Below are positions 46,106 through 55,394 of a stretch of DNA of 64,000 nt, one piece after another. Positions within the stretch are counted from its first letter, which is position 1. Each line of letters begins with the position of its first letter. The position numbers and the translations under genes were made by a program. Origin of the DNA: Chitiniphilus purpureus (GTDB taxonomy: Bacteria; Pseudomonadota; Gammaproteobacteria; Burkholderiales; Chitinibacteraceae); contig NZ_CP106753.1 of NCBI RefSeq assembly GCF_025642115.1, positions 3,721,501 through 3,785,500 of the forward strand, read 5' to 3'. Below the pieces are notes generated by a model. That model ran no database searches and was not told the DNA's origin. It worked only from the letters and a program-made list of their open reading frames with translations.

Positions 46106-46657
46106 TCAGTTGGACCCGCGGTAGATCAGGCAGCCATCGAGCACGAATTCGCCGTTGCCCGGCTGCGCACCGGGCGCCACCCGTTCGAACACGAATTTGC
46201 GCCCGTCGACCAGCACCCAGGCCGGGATCGGCTGGTTCTGATAGCGGCCGACCGCCTCGTCCGCGCGCACCACCTGCTGCGCCGTCGTCTCGGGCAACGG
46301 GGCAGGTGCCTCGTCGTAGCGGGTCTCGTCAGCGGCGGCGGGCATCCGGGCCGCTTCGCCCTCCAGTGGCGGCAGGCTGCGCAGATACCAGCCGAACAAC
46401 AGTGCCGGCACCAGCACGCGCCGCACCCGCTTCTGGTTGTCCACGATGCAGGCTACGCCGAAACGCTCGCCGCATTGCGGGCAGCGCGCGCTGGCGGCGA
46501 TCGCCAGATGATCGTCGATCAGGCGGGCGGCGCCCTGCATGTCGCGCGCATTGAGCATATGGCCGCAGCGTACGCAGGGTTTGGAGAACTGGCGGATCTG
46601 CTCGCCGTTGCGAAAGCGCACCGGCAGCAGCTGGTTCAGGGGTTTCTTGGGCGACAT
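46106..46657 (-). CDS. Hypothetical zinc-ribbon-like protein
   Basis: 183 residues from the ATG at 46657. Two CxxC knuckles (CVRCGH near residue 27 and CPQCGE near residue 58) suggest a zinc site. A single hydrophobic helix (VLVPALLFGWYL) near residue 80 and a proline/glutamate-rich stretch follow. The family is not recognised. It begins 17 bases after the exoribonuclease gene on the same strand and is probably cotranscribed with it. Confidence 0.6.
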   Translation of the reverse strand: MSPKKPLNQLLPVRFRNGEQIRQFSKPCVRCGHMLNARDMQGAARLIDDHLAIAASARCPQCGERFGVACIVDNQKRVRRVLVPALLFGWYLRSLPPLEGEAARMPAAADETRYDEAPAPLPETTAQQVVRADEAVGRYQNQPIPAWVLVDGRKFVFERVAPGAQPGNGEFVLDGCLIYRGSN

Positions 46658-46674
46658 CGTCATCAAACGCCGGA

Positions 46675-48531
46675 TCACATGGTGGCCAAGCGGCAATCGA
46701 GGTTCAATTCAAGGTAATCGGTGGCAAGGCGCAGCAGTTTGACTGTGGCGCCCGCCGGCAATTCCGGCAACCCGGGCACGCGGATCACCAGCGGCGTGCC
46801 GTCCACGCGTACCAGGTTTTCCTTGATGACCGTGCAGCTCATCTCGTTCCGGTTCTCCTGCTCCAGATAGCGCAGACACCAGTACCGCTCCATTCTGTCC
46901 TGGAATTCGGCATAGGCGGCATACGCGGTGTCAAACGCGCCGATCGCCGCATACAGCTCGGCGTCGTTGCGGCCGAAGCGCGGCTTTTCGTTGCGCAGCA
47001 GCGCCAGCAGCTGCTGCTGGTTGATGAAGTCGATCGCGCGGCGCAACGGGGACGAGCTCCAGGCATAGCAGTCCACCCCGAGGCTCAGATGCGGCCCGGG
47101 CTGGGTGGTCAGGCGTACCCGCCCGCCACCTTGCGAGCGATACACCGCCGCCACCTCGCCACGCGCCAGATCCTTGCCCCAGGTGCTGTTGACCAGGATG
47201 GCCAGTTCCGACACCAGCTTGTCCATCGGCGAACCGCGACGACGCGGCACAATGCGCACCGTCTGGCTGCCGTCCGGCAGTGTATCGACATAGAAGCTGT
47301 AGTCCAGCCGCACCGGCGCATTCGGTTCGGCCTTGCCGCGCCGCCCTTCCAGCTCGCCAGCGAAGCGCCACAGATAGTTCAGCTCGGCCTTCCAGGGGTA
47401 GTCCTCGCCTTCGTGCTCGTGCCCGGCGGTGGCCTCGTTGAAATAGGGCTCGATCTGGTCATGGCGCAGGTTGGCCACGATGGGCACTTGCTCGATCCGC
47501 GTCTGGTGCGAAAGCACATCGAACCCCGGCGACAGCTCCAGGTACAGGCTGATCGCAGGTCGCGCGCCGCCTTCCTTGAGGGTGTACTGCGCCACCAACC
47601 CGTCGGGCAGCATCGTGATCTTGTCGCCTGGGAAATAGACTGTCGAGAGGCGCTCGAACACCAGTTTGTCCATCGGCGAACCGGGCGCGATGCCCAGTGT
47701 GGGTGCGGCGATATGGATGCCGACCTGGGTGTTGCCGTTCTTGAGTGGCACGATGCTGAACGCGTCGTCGATCTCGGTCGTGGTCGAGTCGTCGATCGAG
47801 AACGCCGCGACCTGCGCGAGCGGCAGGTCGGCAGGTGGCGGATAGTCCCCCTCGGCCTGCGCCTCGCGGCCGTTGGGGAAGAACTGGAGCAGGAACCCTT
47901 CCAGGAAATAGCGGCCCACATCCGGGATCGCGCCGACCTTGTGCAAAAGACGCAGCGGGCTGGTCTGCGTCGCCTCGGCCGCGGCGGCCAGCGCCTTCCA
48001 CTCCAGGCCGTTCTTGTCCGGACGATGCAGCAGCTTGTGCAGCACCGGCGCAAACACCTCGGGCAACCCGCCCGCCATCAGCTCGGCCTGCCAGGCGGCC
48101 ATCTGCTCGGCTTCGCGCTGCTTGCGGGCAAGGCCGGCCAGCGCAGCCTTCAGATTGTCTTCCGGCGCTGCCTTGTAGCGGCCACGGCCCTTCTTGTAGA
48201 AATACATCGGTGCGCTGGCAACGCGCAGCAGCACCGCCGCCTGTTGCAAGGCGCCGGCCCCCGCGCCGTAGTATTCGACGGCGATCTCCTCGAAGCCGAA
48301 TTCATCGGCACCGCAGACCTCCCACAGGAAATCCAGGTCGATCTCGCCGGCGAGTGTCTCGGCTTCCTGCCACAGGGCGGTCGGGTCGGGACGCTCGAAC
48401 CTGAGCAGCACATTGCTGGCCTTGACCTTGCTGCGCTTGCCGCGCACGTCTTCGACCATCAGGCTGGCCGGTTGCGCTTCCTTGATTGTGGCAACCTTGA
48501 AGCCCCCGTCCTCCTCGTACAAAACGTGCAT
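46675..48531 (-). CDS. RNase II-family exoribonuclease
   Basis: 618 residues. The RNB catalytic domain is shown by SIDDSTTTEIDDAFSI (about residue 245), with the aspartates that bind magnesium, followed by GIHIAAP and a C-terminal region with SSSPLRRAIDFINQQQL. The N-terminal part is shorter and less standard than in E. coli RNase II or R, and a short S1-like end is likely. It degrades single-stranded RNA 3' to 5' in the cytoplasm. Its exact subfamily (Rnb or a betaproteobacterial variant) is uncertain. Confidence 0.87.
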   Translation of the reverse strand: MHVLYEEDGGFKVATIKEAQPASLMVEDVRGKRSKVKASNVLLRFERPDPTALWQEAETLAGEIDLDFLWEVCGADEFGFEEIAVEYYGAGAGALQQAAVLLRVASAPMYFYKKGRGRYKAAPEDNLKAALAGLARKQREAEQMAAWQAELMAGGLPEVFAPVLHKLLHRPDKNGLEWKALAAAAEATQTSPLRLLHKVGAIPDVGRYFLEGFLLQFFPNGREAQAEGDYPPPADLPLAQVAAFSIDDSTTTEIDDAFSIVPLKNGNTQVGIHIAAPTLGIAPGSPMDKLVFERLSTVYFPGDKITMLPDGLVAQYTLKEGGARPAISLYLELSPGFDVLSHQTRIEQVPIVANLRHDQIEPYFNEATAGHEHEGEDYPWKAELNYLWRFAGELEGRRGKAEPNAPVRLDYSFYVDTLPDGSQTVRIVPRRRGSPMDKLVSELAILVNSTWGKDLARGEVAAVYRSQGGGRVRLTTQPGPHLSLGVDCYAWSSSPLRRAIDFINQQQLLALLRNEKPRFGRNDAELYAAIGAFDTAYAAYAEFQDRMERYWCLRYLEQENRNEMSCTVIKENLVRVDGTPLVIRVPGLPELPAGATVKLLRLATDYLELNLDCRLATM

Positions 48532-48699
48532 GCCCGACCCTTGCGGAAAAACGGCGGATTATACACCAGCCCCCTGCGATGGTCAGGCTAAAGCGTTGAT
48601 ACACAAGGCTTGCCGGTCGGTATCCGGGCCTGGAAGGCCAGCACCGCACAACGCCGGCGCGGGCAAGGCCGGTCGCGGGACGATGCGTGATCGCGGCGG

Positions 48700-51078
48700 C
48701 TAGTGTGCCTGGTCCAGCCGGTCGGCCGATTGCAGCAGTTGCGAGACTGCGCGCTCGAACAACGGCAGATCCTCGATGAAGCACGCGCGATCGCTGTGCA
48801 GCAGCCGCAGGAACAGGCGCAGGCTGATGATGGAAGGTGCCGCCTCGCCGCCCAGGTTGAGGACCAGCCGCTCCCGCGCGAGATCCGGCCAGCTCAGCAC
48901 CGCCGGCACCGTCTTGCCACCCAGATTGATCTGGACCCCGACACCGCGCTGCAGCTTGGCCAGGACTTCGTCATCCTGGCGCAGCAGCATCTCGTCCTCC
49001 TCGGCATCGACCGGTTCGTCCTCGAACAGCCGATCCATCAGGTCCAGCCGCGTCTCCAGCTCGCGGATCGCCTCGTCGAGCAGTTGGCTGTCCGGGCGCG
49101 GACGCCCTGCACGCAATGTAGCGCTGGGCACGAACGCCTCTTCGTCCAGACATGCCTCGAAGCGCTCGCGGAAATACGCCAGCGCGGGCACCTGACCCAC
49201 CACGGTGCTGCGCATCGCCAGCTGGTGCGCATCGAGCAGCCAGGCCAGCAGGGTGCGCCGGGTGTCATCACGCCCCGCCAGTGCCAACCCTTCGCGCAGC
49301 ACTGCCACCATGCCGGGCAGGATCTGCCGCAGCTGTGTGCGGTCGTCCTCGGTGATCTTGGGAGCGACGCTCCAGACCAGCTCGGGCACCACGCGCCAGA
49401 AGCGCAGCGCCTGCGACGGATCGTGCCGCCCGGCGACTTCGATCGCCCGTGGCCAGTCATGGTGTAGGAACTGGTGGAGATAGTCGTCCAACCGGATTTC
49501 GCCGATGGCGGCGCCGGTCATCGCAACGATGCGGGCAAACTGCAGCGTGCGGCCCTGGGCGCGGTCGACCGCGTCCAGCGCCGGCGCCACGGTGGCCTCG
49601 CTGGCGCGCAATTCGCTCGCGATGAAAGCATCCAGTTCATCCAGCATGCGCGTGAACGAGCTGGCCCCCTCGTCGGGCCGGGCCAGCAAGGCTTCGACGA
49701 TGCGGCTGATCTCCTCGGCCACCCGCACACCGCTCGGATCGATCTGCTTGAGCCCGAGCGAGATCGACCCGATACGGTTGATCAGCATGCGCACCGGATG
49801 ATTGCGGCTGGTCAGCAGCGATGCATCCTGCAGTGCCAGCTTGAGCACCGTGAATTGCAGGCGCCCCAGTTGGGCGCGCACTTCGGCCGGCACGGTGGTA
49901 TCGCGCAGGATGAACTCGAACAGCATCGCGACGATGTCGATGGTCATCTGCTCGCGATCATCGCGCGCCTGTTCGATCAGCGCCTCGCGGTGCGCCAGCA
50001 GCCAGTTGCGCGGACGCCCGTCCCCGGAGAGCGCGATGCCGGCATGCGCCTGCTGCAGCTGGCCCAGCGATTGCACCAGCCCGGCTGCGGGCCCCTCCGG
50101 CCGGGCCTGCGCGTCCCCCGCCGGCAGGGCACCGGAGAACAGCTTGCGCAGAAACGTGCCGGCACGCTGCGGCCCGGCCAGCCAACCACGGGCCGACCCG
50201 GTCGCAGCGGCAGCCCCGGCCCAGCCGGCCGCCGCGGTGCTGCCGGCCGGCGCGAAATCCTCGTCATCCTCGGGCGCCGCCACCAGGTGCACCAGGCGCT
50301 CCTCGCGCGCCTCCGGGCCGCTGGGCCAGCCCGCGCCGCCGCTGTACGGCGCGGCCGCGACGAAGTCGCCCGGGGGCGTCTCACCCGGCCCGTCGACCGG
50401 CGCTGCACTGCCGGAAAACCCATGCGCCCAGGGGGCGGCCCGCACCTTCACCTGCAACTGCGCCGCAATCCCATGCTGGGCAAACAGCGCGTTGAGCGCT
50501 TCATAGATGGGGCAGATCCGCCCGGCCAGGCCCTCACACAGGTCATCGGTCAGCAGACTGGCCACCTCGCGCGAATCGACCAGACCTTCGACGGTATTGG
50601 AAATGCAGCGCGACAACAGATAGGGCCGGAACGGGTTCTCCCGCTCCTTCACGTTCTGCTCGCCGAACAGCAGCGCCACGCGGATATTGAGATCGCGCAG
50701 CTGGTCCTCGACCTCGTCGCGCAGGTATTTGGTGATGGCATCCAGGCGCAGCTCGTCCTCGATCGCAGCCAAATTGACGAGGGTGAGCGCTTTGCCATCG
50801 CTGGAAAAAGACGGCCTGAAGCTGCTGTAGGCGGTCTGGAAGCTGCGGTTGAGCAGCTGCTCCATCTGCTCGACCAGATCGAGGCGCAGCGTCTCGTAGT
50901 GGCGCAGCATCACGCTGCGCGCCTCGAACAGCTGGCTCGATTCCTTCATTGACCCGGCAAACTCGGCCTTCTTGAACAAGCGCGCTTCGCTGAGCGGAAT
51001 CAACTCCGCCAAGAGCTCGGCAAAGCGTTGCAGGAACATGGTGCGGGCCTGTGCCAGCAGGTCATTGCGATCCATCAT
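48700..51078 (-). CDS. DUF1631-family protein
   Basis: About 792 residues (ATGs at 51078 and 51075). Almost entirely helical and acidic, with the N-terminal and C-terminal blocks of DUF1631 proteins: FPS-type segments (SRCISNTVEGL), LRDTTVPAEVRAQLGRLQF, HPVRMLINRIG and a final PilZ-like patch (LGGKTVPAVLSWPDLARERL). The function of the family is not established. A low-complexity Ala/Gly/Pro linker occupies about residues 225-335. The AT-rich upstream region should carry its promoter. Confidence 0.8.
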   Translation of the reverse strand: MMDRNDLLAQARTMFLQRFAELLAELIPLSEARLFKKAEFAGSMKESSQLFEARSVMLRHYETLRLDLVEQMEQLLNRSFQTAYSSFRPSFSSDGKALTLVNLAAIEDELRLDAITKYLRDEVEDQLRDLNIRVALLFGEQNVKERENPFRPYLLSRCISNTVEGLVDSREVASLLTDDLCEGLAGRICPIYEALNALFAQHGIAAQLQVKVRAAPWAHGFSGSAAPVDGPGETPPGDFVAAAPYSGGAGWPSGPEAREERLVHLVAAPEDDEDFAPAGSTAAAGWAGAAAATGSARGWLAGPQRAGTFLRKLFSGALPAGDAQARPEGPAAGLVQSLGQLQQAHAGIALSGDGRPRNWLLAHREALIEQARDDREQMTIDIVAMLFEFILRDTTVPAEVRAQLGRLQFTVLKLALQDASLLTSRNHPVRMLINRIGSISLGLKQIDPSGVRVAEEISRIVEALLARPDEGASSFTRMLDELDAFIASELRASEATVAPALDAVDRAQGRTLQFARIVAMTGAAIGEIRLDDYLHQFLHHDWPRAIEVAGRHDPSQALRFWRVVPELVWSVAPKITEDDRTQLRQILPGMVAVLREGLALAGRDDTRRTLLAWLLDAHQLAMRSTVVGQVPALAYFRERFEACLDEEAFVPSATLRAGRPRPDSQLLDEAIRELETRLDLMDRLFEDEPVDAEEDEMLLRQDDEVLAKLQRGVGVQINLGGKTVPAVLSWPDLARERLVLNLGGEAAPSIISLRLFLRLLHSDRACFIEDLPLFERAVSQLLQSADRLDQAH

Positions 51079-51616
51079 TGTCCTGTCCTTCGTTGCCCGG
51101 CCGGGCCTGCAACCACGCCACCTGGGCGCCGGGTATCAAAGTTCAACCGCATTTATTTAAACAACAAGTCAAACAACAGAAAGAATATTTGTCTGACATC
51201 AAGCCAACCACACGGAATAGCGCCTTTTTACTGGCATTCTAGCATGTAAGCATACGCCGGCCGGCTTTCAAGACAGTATTTAGCTTACCGACAAACCCAG
51301 CCCAGGCAATACGCCCCCCGGGCCGACCTGCGGCAAGGCCAGATGCACGACGCTTGGACAGGCATAGCCGATCCATGCGGCATTACGGCCTGCAAAACGA
51401 CGGCCGCACGCCAGCCGGGCAGTATTCGTCGGCACCGCACCCGTACCAGCCACTCGTCAATAGCCGTGCATCCCCGTATGCCGCGGCCGGAATACGCGCA
51501 TGGGCGCTGCCACAGCGGCACTGGAACACCGCCGCACCATGCCGTTCGTCCCACTGGAATCCGGTTTTTGCATGGGTACCCACAAAACGCAACCAAATGG
51601 TTGCATAATTGCCGAT
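51079..51616. other. Divergent gap of about 540 bases
   Basis: The left part (51140-51250) is AT-rich and probably holds the DUF1631 promoter. The right part contains the palindrome TGGGTACCCA near 51573 and the ArsR operator. Frames present here lack start signals and family motifs. Confidence 0.4.
51589..51604. promoter_or_regulatory. Likely ArsR-family operator
   Basis: GCAACCA-AA-TGGTTGC is a perfect 7-bp palindrome 13 bases ahead of the ArsR-type ATG, overlapping a possible -10 (CATAAT). Palindromes in this position are typical autoregulatory sites of this regulator group. Confidence 0.6.
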
Positions 51617-51934
51617 ATGGACGACGTGTTCAAAGCGCTGGCCGATGCCAGCCGACGACAATTGCTGGACCAACTGCATCAACGCAATGGCCAGACGCTG
51701 GGCGAGCTGTGCGAACCACTGGCGATGTCGCGCCAGGCGGTGGCCAAGCATCTGGCCATCCTGGAAGCGGCCAATCTGGTCAGCGTCCATTGGCAGGGCC
51801 GCGAGAAGCTGCATTATCTGAATCCGGTACCGCTGCACGAAATCCATGTGCGCTGGATCGGCAAGTTTGAGCAGGCGCAGCTCGCGGCGCTGCACACGCT
51901 CAAGACCCGACTGGAGGAATCCACCGATGACTAA
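51617..51934 (+). CDS. ArsR-family regulator
   Basis: 105 residues from the ATG at 51617 (MDDVFKALADASRRQLLDQL). The winged helix is standard (LCEPLAMSRQAVAKHLAILE, then NLVSVHWQGREKLHYLNP). No metal-binding cysteines are seen, consistent with the subgroup paired with SRPBCC proteins. It overlaps the next gene by eight bases and probably represses the pair through the palindrome upstream. The transcript may be nearly leaderless. Confidence 0.88.
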   Translation: MDDVFKALADASRRQLLDQLHQRNGQTLGELCEPLAMSRQAVAKHLAILEAANLVSVHWQGREKLHYLNPVPLHEIHVRWIGKFEQAQLAALHTLKTRLEESTDD

Positions 51935-52436
51935 GCCAAGCTTCATCTATGTGATCTACATCGCCACCACGCCCGAAAAACTGTGGGAGGCGCTGCTCGA
52001 TCCGGAGACAACCAAGCGCTACTGGTGCCGGCAGTGCAACGTATCGGACTGGCAGCCCGGCTCGCGCTGGGAGCATCGCGACTACGACCATCCGGAACGG
52101 CTCAATCTGGTGGGGTCGGTGCTGGAAAGCGATCCACCACGGCGGCTGGTGTTGAGCTGGGCTGACCCTGAGCATGCGGACAATCCGGACAAGGTATCCC
52201 GCGTCACCTTCGAACTGAAGCCGCACGCCCACGAAGTGAAGCTCACCGTGCGGCACGAGGAGCTGGAAGCGGATTCGCCGATGCTACGGGGGATTTCAGA
52301 CGGCTGGCCCGCCATCCTGTCCAGCCTCAAGACGCTGCTGGAGACCGGCGAACCGCTGCCGCTCACCGCCCACCACTGGAACGATGAGCTTGCCTGCACC
52401 CGCGACGGCGCGACAAGCGAGCCGGCGCAAGGCTGA
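51927..52436 (+). CDS. SRPBCC (AHSA1-like) domain protein
   Basis: 169 residues from the ATG at 51927. The AHSA1/START-like fold shows as IYVIYIATTPEKLWEALLDP, RYWCRQCNVSDWQPGSRW, RLVLSWADP and GWPAILSSLKTLLETGEPL. Such proteins bind small hydrophobic ligands; paired with ArsR regulators they form a common two-gene cassette of unknown signal. It is cytoplasmic. A hairpin follows 5 bases after the stop. Confidence 0.85.
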   Translation: MTKPSFIYVIYIATTPEKLWEALLDPETTKRYWCRQCNVSDWQPGSRWEHRDYDHPERLNLVGSVLESDPPRRLVLSWADPEHADNPDKVSRVTFELKPHAHEVKLTVRHEELEADSPMLRGISDGWPAILSSLKTLLETGEPLPLTAHHWNDELACTRDGATSEPAQG

Positions 52437-52441
52437 AAACG

Positions 52442-52469
52442 ACAACGGCACCCGCAACGGTGCCGTTGT
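52442..52469 (+). terminator. Hairpin after the ArsR/SRPBCC pair
   Basis: ACAACGGCACC and GGTGCCGTTGT form a perfect 11-bp stem with a 6-base loop. No T-tract follows, so it is a probable terminator or 3'-end stabiliser. Confidence 0.55.
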
Positions 52470-52503
52470 GCCATGCCATGCGGCCGTGGCCGGGAAGCTG
52501 TTG

Positions 52504-53271
52504 TCAGGCCGGCAGGCGGCGCCGACGCGCTGCCAGCAGCCCGACCAGCCCTAGCCCCATCAACGCATAGGTTTCGGGTTCGGGCACCGGGGAAATAGGC
52601 GTAGTCAATGCGCCTATATAGAAACTTGACAAGTGTGCAGATATCGTACTGTCTCGGCTCACAGGGTTATCCAGCAAAGCCAAAGTTGTGAACTGAAACC
52701 AGACCCCCACTCGCCCAGCAAATGTGGAATCACTCCCCCACTCGTAATCCGATTTACTTCGATATAAGGTATCAGCGATATAGCTTCCACCTCTACTTCG
52801 ATAGGAAATCTCTTCGGTAATATCATGGTTCCATCTCCACCTCGAATCCCAACCCCATTTCTCACTACTCATTGCATAGGTATTAATTTTTGCGGTAACA
52901 CTAGCATGAGCACTGCGCTCATCCAAGGAAGGCTTGAGCTGGCCTTTCCCTCCAAAAGCAACATTCAGACCCGCCACGGAACGCGAAATCGCTCGATTTC
53001 CCTTGGCTTCGATCATCATATAATCAGAATTATCCAAAATGGACGATGTATGACCATATCCACTCAGACTGGAGTCTAATATGCTCCCCCTATCTGTCGG
53101 AGTAAATACCAGATTGTCGTACTGATCAAGCCTCACATCCAAACCTTGCATAAAACTACTATCCATATTTACGTAATATCGTACATGCTCAGCCTCGATG
53201 ATAGAGTAGGCCGCATGGACAGCTGTGCCACTCATCAAAAATACCATCACAATCAAATTGTGCAATTTCAT
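52504..53271 (-). CDS. PEP-CTERM protein, paralogue 1 of 3
   Basis: 255 residues. An N-terminal signal peptide ends at AVHAAY, and the C-terminal sorting tail is VPEPETYALMGLGLVGLLA followed by RRRR, as recognised by exosortase. The mature domain of about 205 residues has no cysteine and matches no family I know. Shared with its two neighbours are VRYYVNMDSSFMQGL, NLVFTPTDRGSIL, GKGQLKP, STFAGRVG and NPVSRDSTISAHLSSF. It should be exported and processed at the outer envelope or matrix. Good AAAGGAG site; AT-richer than the surrounding genome. Confidence 0.82.
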   Translation of the reverse strand: MKLHNLIVMVFLMSGTAVHAAYSIIEAEHVRYYVNMDSSFMQGLDVRLDQYDNLVFTPTDRGSILDSSLSGYGHTSSILDNSDYMMIEAKGNRAISRSVAGLNVAFGGKGQLKPSLDERSAHASVTAKINTYAMSSEKWGWDSRWRWNHDITEEISYRSRGGSYIADTLYRSKSDYEWGSDSTFAGRVGVWFQFTTLALLDNPVSRDSTISAHLSSFYIGALTTPISPVPEPETYALMGLGLVGLLAARRRRLPA

Positions 53272-53297
53272 TGTGCATGACTCCTTTGAAAAATTCC

Positions 53298-53316
53298 TGA
53301 TTAATATCTTTAATCA
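53298..53316. promoter_or_regulatory. AT-rich palindrome ahead of PEP-CTERM paralogue 1
   Basis: TGATTAA-TATCT-TTAATCA has perfect 7-bp arms and lies 27 bases ahead of the start codon, so it could be an operator overlapping the promoter. Confidence 0.45.
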
Positions 53317-53364
53317 AACATAGTGGAAGCGCCGCTTATTGGCTTACAAAAACCACAGTGCATT

Positions 53365-54165
53365 CTATTCAGCGCCAGCATTGCTATAGCGGGTACGGCG
53401 CCGCCGCATCGCCAGAACCCCAACGAGCCCCAAGCTCATCAATCCATAAGTCTCAGGCTCAGGAACAGGAGAGACAGGAACAGTCGATACGCCGATATGA
53501 AAGCTCGACAAGCGTGCAGACAGCGTGCTATCCCGACTGAGTGGATTAGTCAACACGGCCCAGGTTTGCAATTCGAAATACATCCCTACCCGCCCAGCAA
53601 ATGAGGACCTCGTCCCCCACTCGTACTCGTCTTTACTGCGAAGCAAAGTATCAGCAGTATAGCTTCCACCACTGTTTTTATAGATGGCTCTTTCGGTGAC
53701 ATCGTAGCCCCGACTCCATCTAAAGTCGCTTTGCCATTCACCGTTCTTGTTCTCAAGCGAATAGGCCTCTATATCAGCAGCAATACTGGCATTTGCCTCT
53801 CTAATGTGCTGGGAAAAGGCAGGCTTGAGTTGGCCTGTGCCTCCAAAGGAGTAATCCATACCCATAAAGGTTCGGGATATCTCTCGCCCCCTCTTAGCTT
53901 CGGCCATAATAAAATCACTACCGGATCTGAAAATGAAAGATGTGGCGCCATGCCCACGCTGATTGGATTCCAATATGGTCTCCGTCTCGGTGGGTGTAAA
54001 TACCAAATTGTCTTCTTGATCAAGACTTACGGCCAAACCCTGTATAAATGCATCATCCATATCCACGTAGTAACGTACATTCCGGGCTTCGATGACGTTG
54101 TAAGCCGCTTGTACAGCTGCGCTGCTCATCAGCAATCCGATTGCAGTCAATTTCAATAGTCTCAT
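53365..54165 (-). CDS. PEP-CTERM protein, paralogue 2 of 3
   Basis: 266 residues. Signal peptide ending at AVQAAY; sorting tail VPEPETYGLMSLGLVGVLA with MRRRR, then ten extra residues. The mature domain keeps VRYYVDMDDAFIQGL, NLVFTPTETETIL, GTGQLKP, SSFAGRVG and NPLSRDSTLSARLSSF and is cysteine-free. It is closest to paralogue 1 in sequence and spacing. The ribosome-binding site is AAAGGAAA. A tandem duplication is the likely origin; no exosortase gene is in the window, so processing depends on genes elsewhere. Confidence 0.82.
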   Translation of the reverse strand: MRLLKLTAIGLLMSSAAVQAAYNVIEARNVRYYVDMDDAFIQGLAVSLDQEDNLVFTPTETETILESNQRGHGATSFIFRSGSDFIMAEAKRGREISRTFMGMDYSFGGTGQLKPAFSQHIREANASIAADIEAYSLENKNGEWQSDFRWSRGYDVTERAIYKNSGGSYTADTLLRSKDEYEWGTRSSFAGRVGMYFELQTWAVLTNPLSRDSTLSARLSSFHIGVSTVPVSPVPEPETYGLMSLGLVGVLAMRRRRTRYSNAGAE

Positions 54166-54617
54166 CGCTGTTTCCTTTGGAAAAGCCCGACGAAGGGCAA
54201 GCAGTGGTGTTATGCTTTTGTCTAAAATTACTTAGGATTCCTGGATGGCGCACAGCGAAACGAAGCAGCTTAAGTATATTTGGCCAGCACCAATAATTAT
54301 TGCACCGATAACATTCCAAAAATACTCATTTAGTGCAAGGATTGCCATGTAGTCCTAAGGATATTCAGCCCAAGAATCACTGCTATTGGAGCATAACCTT
54401 ACACTTAGGCTTTTTCCCGAATATCGATTTAAAAGCAACCATTCCAATCTGGGTTCATGGCAAAGCCCACCTTGAGATAGCGGTCATTTGAAACACGCGT
54501 TCCCTGGCTACCACACGGTGCAGCACCCGAGTCATTGCAAGGCTAAGAACGACAGCAGCCCCTGAAAAAGCGCGTCGTCGTACGCCGTTCAGCCCCGGCA
54601 TAGACAAGGAGGCCTCG
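54166..54617. other. AT-rich gap between PEP-CTERM paralogues 2 and 3
   Basis: About 450 bases with low GC and no supported gene. Just ahead of paralogue 2 the minus strand reads ACCACTGCTTGCC, almost identical to ACCACTCCTTGCC ahead of paralogue 3, so the leaders are related. Confidence 0.45.
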
Positions 54618-55394
54618 TCAGACCGGCCGCCGCCGCCGCATCGCCACCAACCCGACAAGCCCTAGCCCCATCAGCGCGTAGCTCTCCGGTTCGGGGATCG
54701 GCGAGACCGGTCTGGTTATTAAACCAACAGAAAAGCTAGGCAAGCGTGCAACTATTGAGCTGTTACGGTCTACAGGGTTAATTAAAGAGGCCGAGGCATA
54801 TAACTCAATCGAGATTCCCACTCGCCCTGCAAATGTGGAACTCGACCCAAAACCACCTGCCCAACCCATATGGTGCAAGGTTTCGCTGGTATAGCTTTCT
54901 CCATTGCTTGCATAAACTCCTTTGGAATAGCTGTACCCCTGCCCCCATCTGTCATCGTATACCCATTTATCATTTTTGTAGGTAAGCGAATTGGCATTCA
55001 TATAAACGTTGACAGTAGCAAAAGCTGGCTCAGTTGCATCAGCTGCCTGTGGCTTCATCTGGCCCACCCCCCAGTAGGTGAGCTGCGGTGTAATCGTGGA
55101 AGCAAAGATACCTTGATCGCCCTTGGCTTCAGCCATTAAAAAATCTTTATGGGTTAACAAACTGGCACCTGTTTTACCATGTCCACGCTGGCTGGCTTCC
55201 AGTATGTTCTCTCTATCGGCAGGAGTAAAAACAAGATTACCATAGCTATTAAGGCTGATAGTGAGCCCTTGCATAAAGCCACTATCCATATCCACGTAGT
55301 AACGTACTTTCTCGGCTTCGAATACCGTATAAGCTGCTTGCGCAGCTGCGCTGGTCATCAACAAGCTCATCGCGAGCAATTTAAATAGCTTCAT
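54618..55394 (-). CDS. PEP-CTERM protein, paralogue 3 of 3
   Basis: 258 residues. Signal peptide ending at AAQAAY; sorting tail IPEPESYALMGLGLVGLVA with MRRRR. The mature domain has the shared blocks VRYYVDMDSGFMQGL, NLVFTPADRENIL, GVGQMKP, STFAGRVG and NPVDRNSSIVARLPSF but is the most divergent of the three in its middle (about residues 95-185). No cysteines. The first gene of the array in the direction of transcription, with a GAAAGGAA site. Next to a degraded IS3-family element on its upstream side. Confidence 0.82.
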   Translation of the reverse strand: MKLFKLLAMSLLMTSAAAQAAYTVFEAEKVRYYVDMDSGFMQGLTISLNSYGNLVFTPADRENILEASQRGHGKTGASLLTHKDFLMAEAKGDQGIFASTITPQLTYWGVGQMKPQAADATEPAFATVNVYMNANSLTYKNDKWVYDDRWGQGYSYSKGVYASNGESYTSETLHHMGWAGGFGSSSTFAGRVGISIELYASASLINPVDRNSSIVARLPSFSVGLITRPVSPIPEPESYALMGLGLVGLVAMRRRRPV

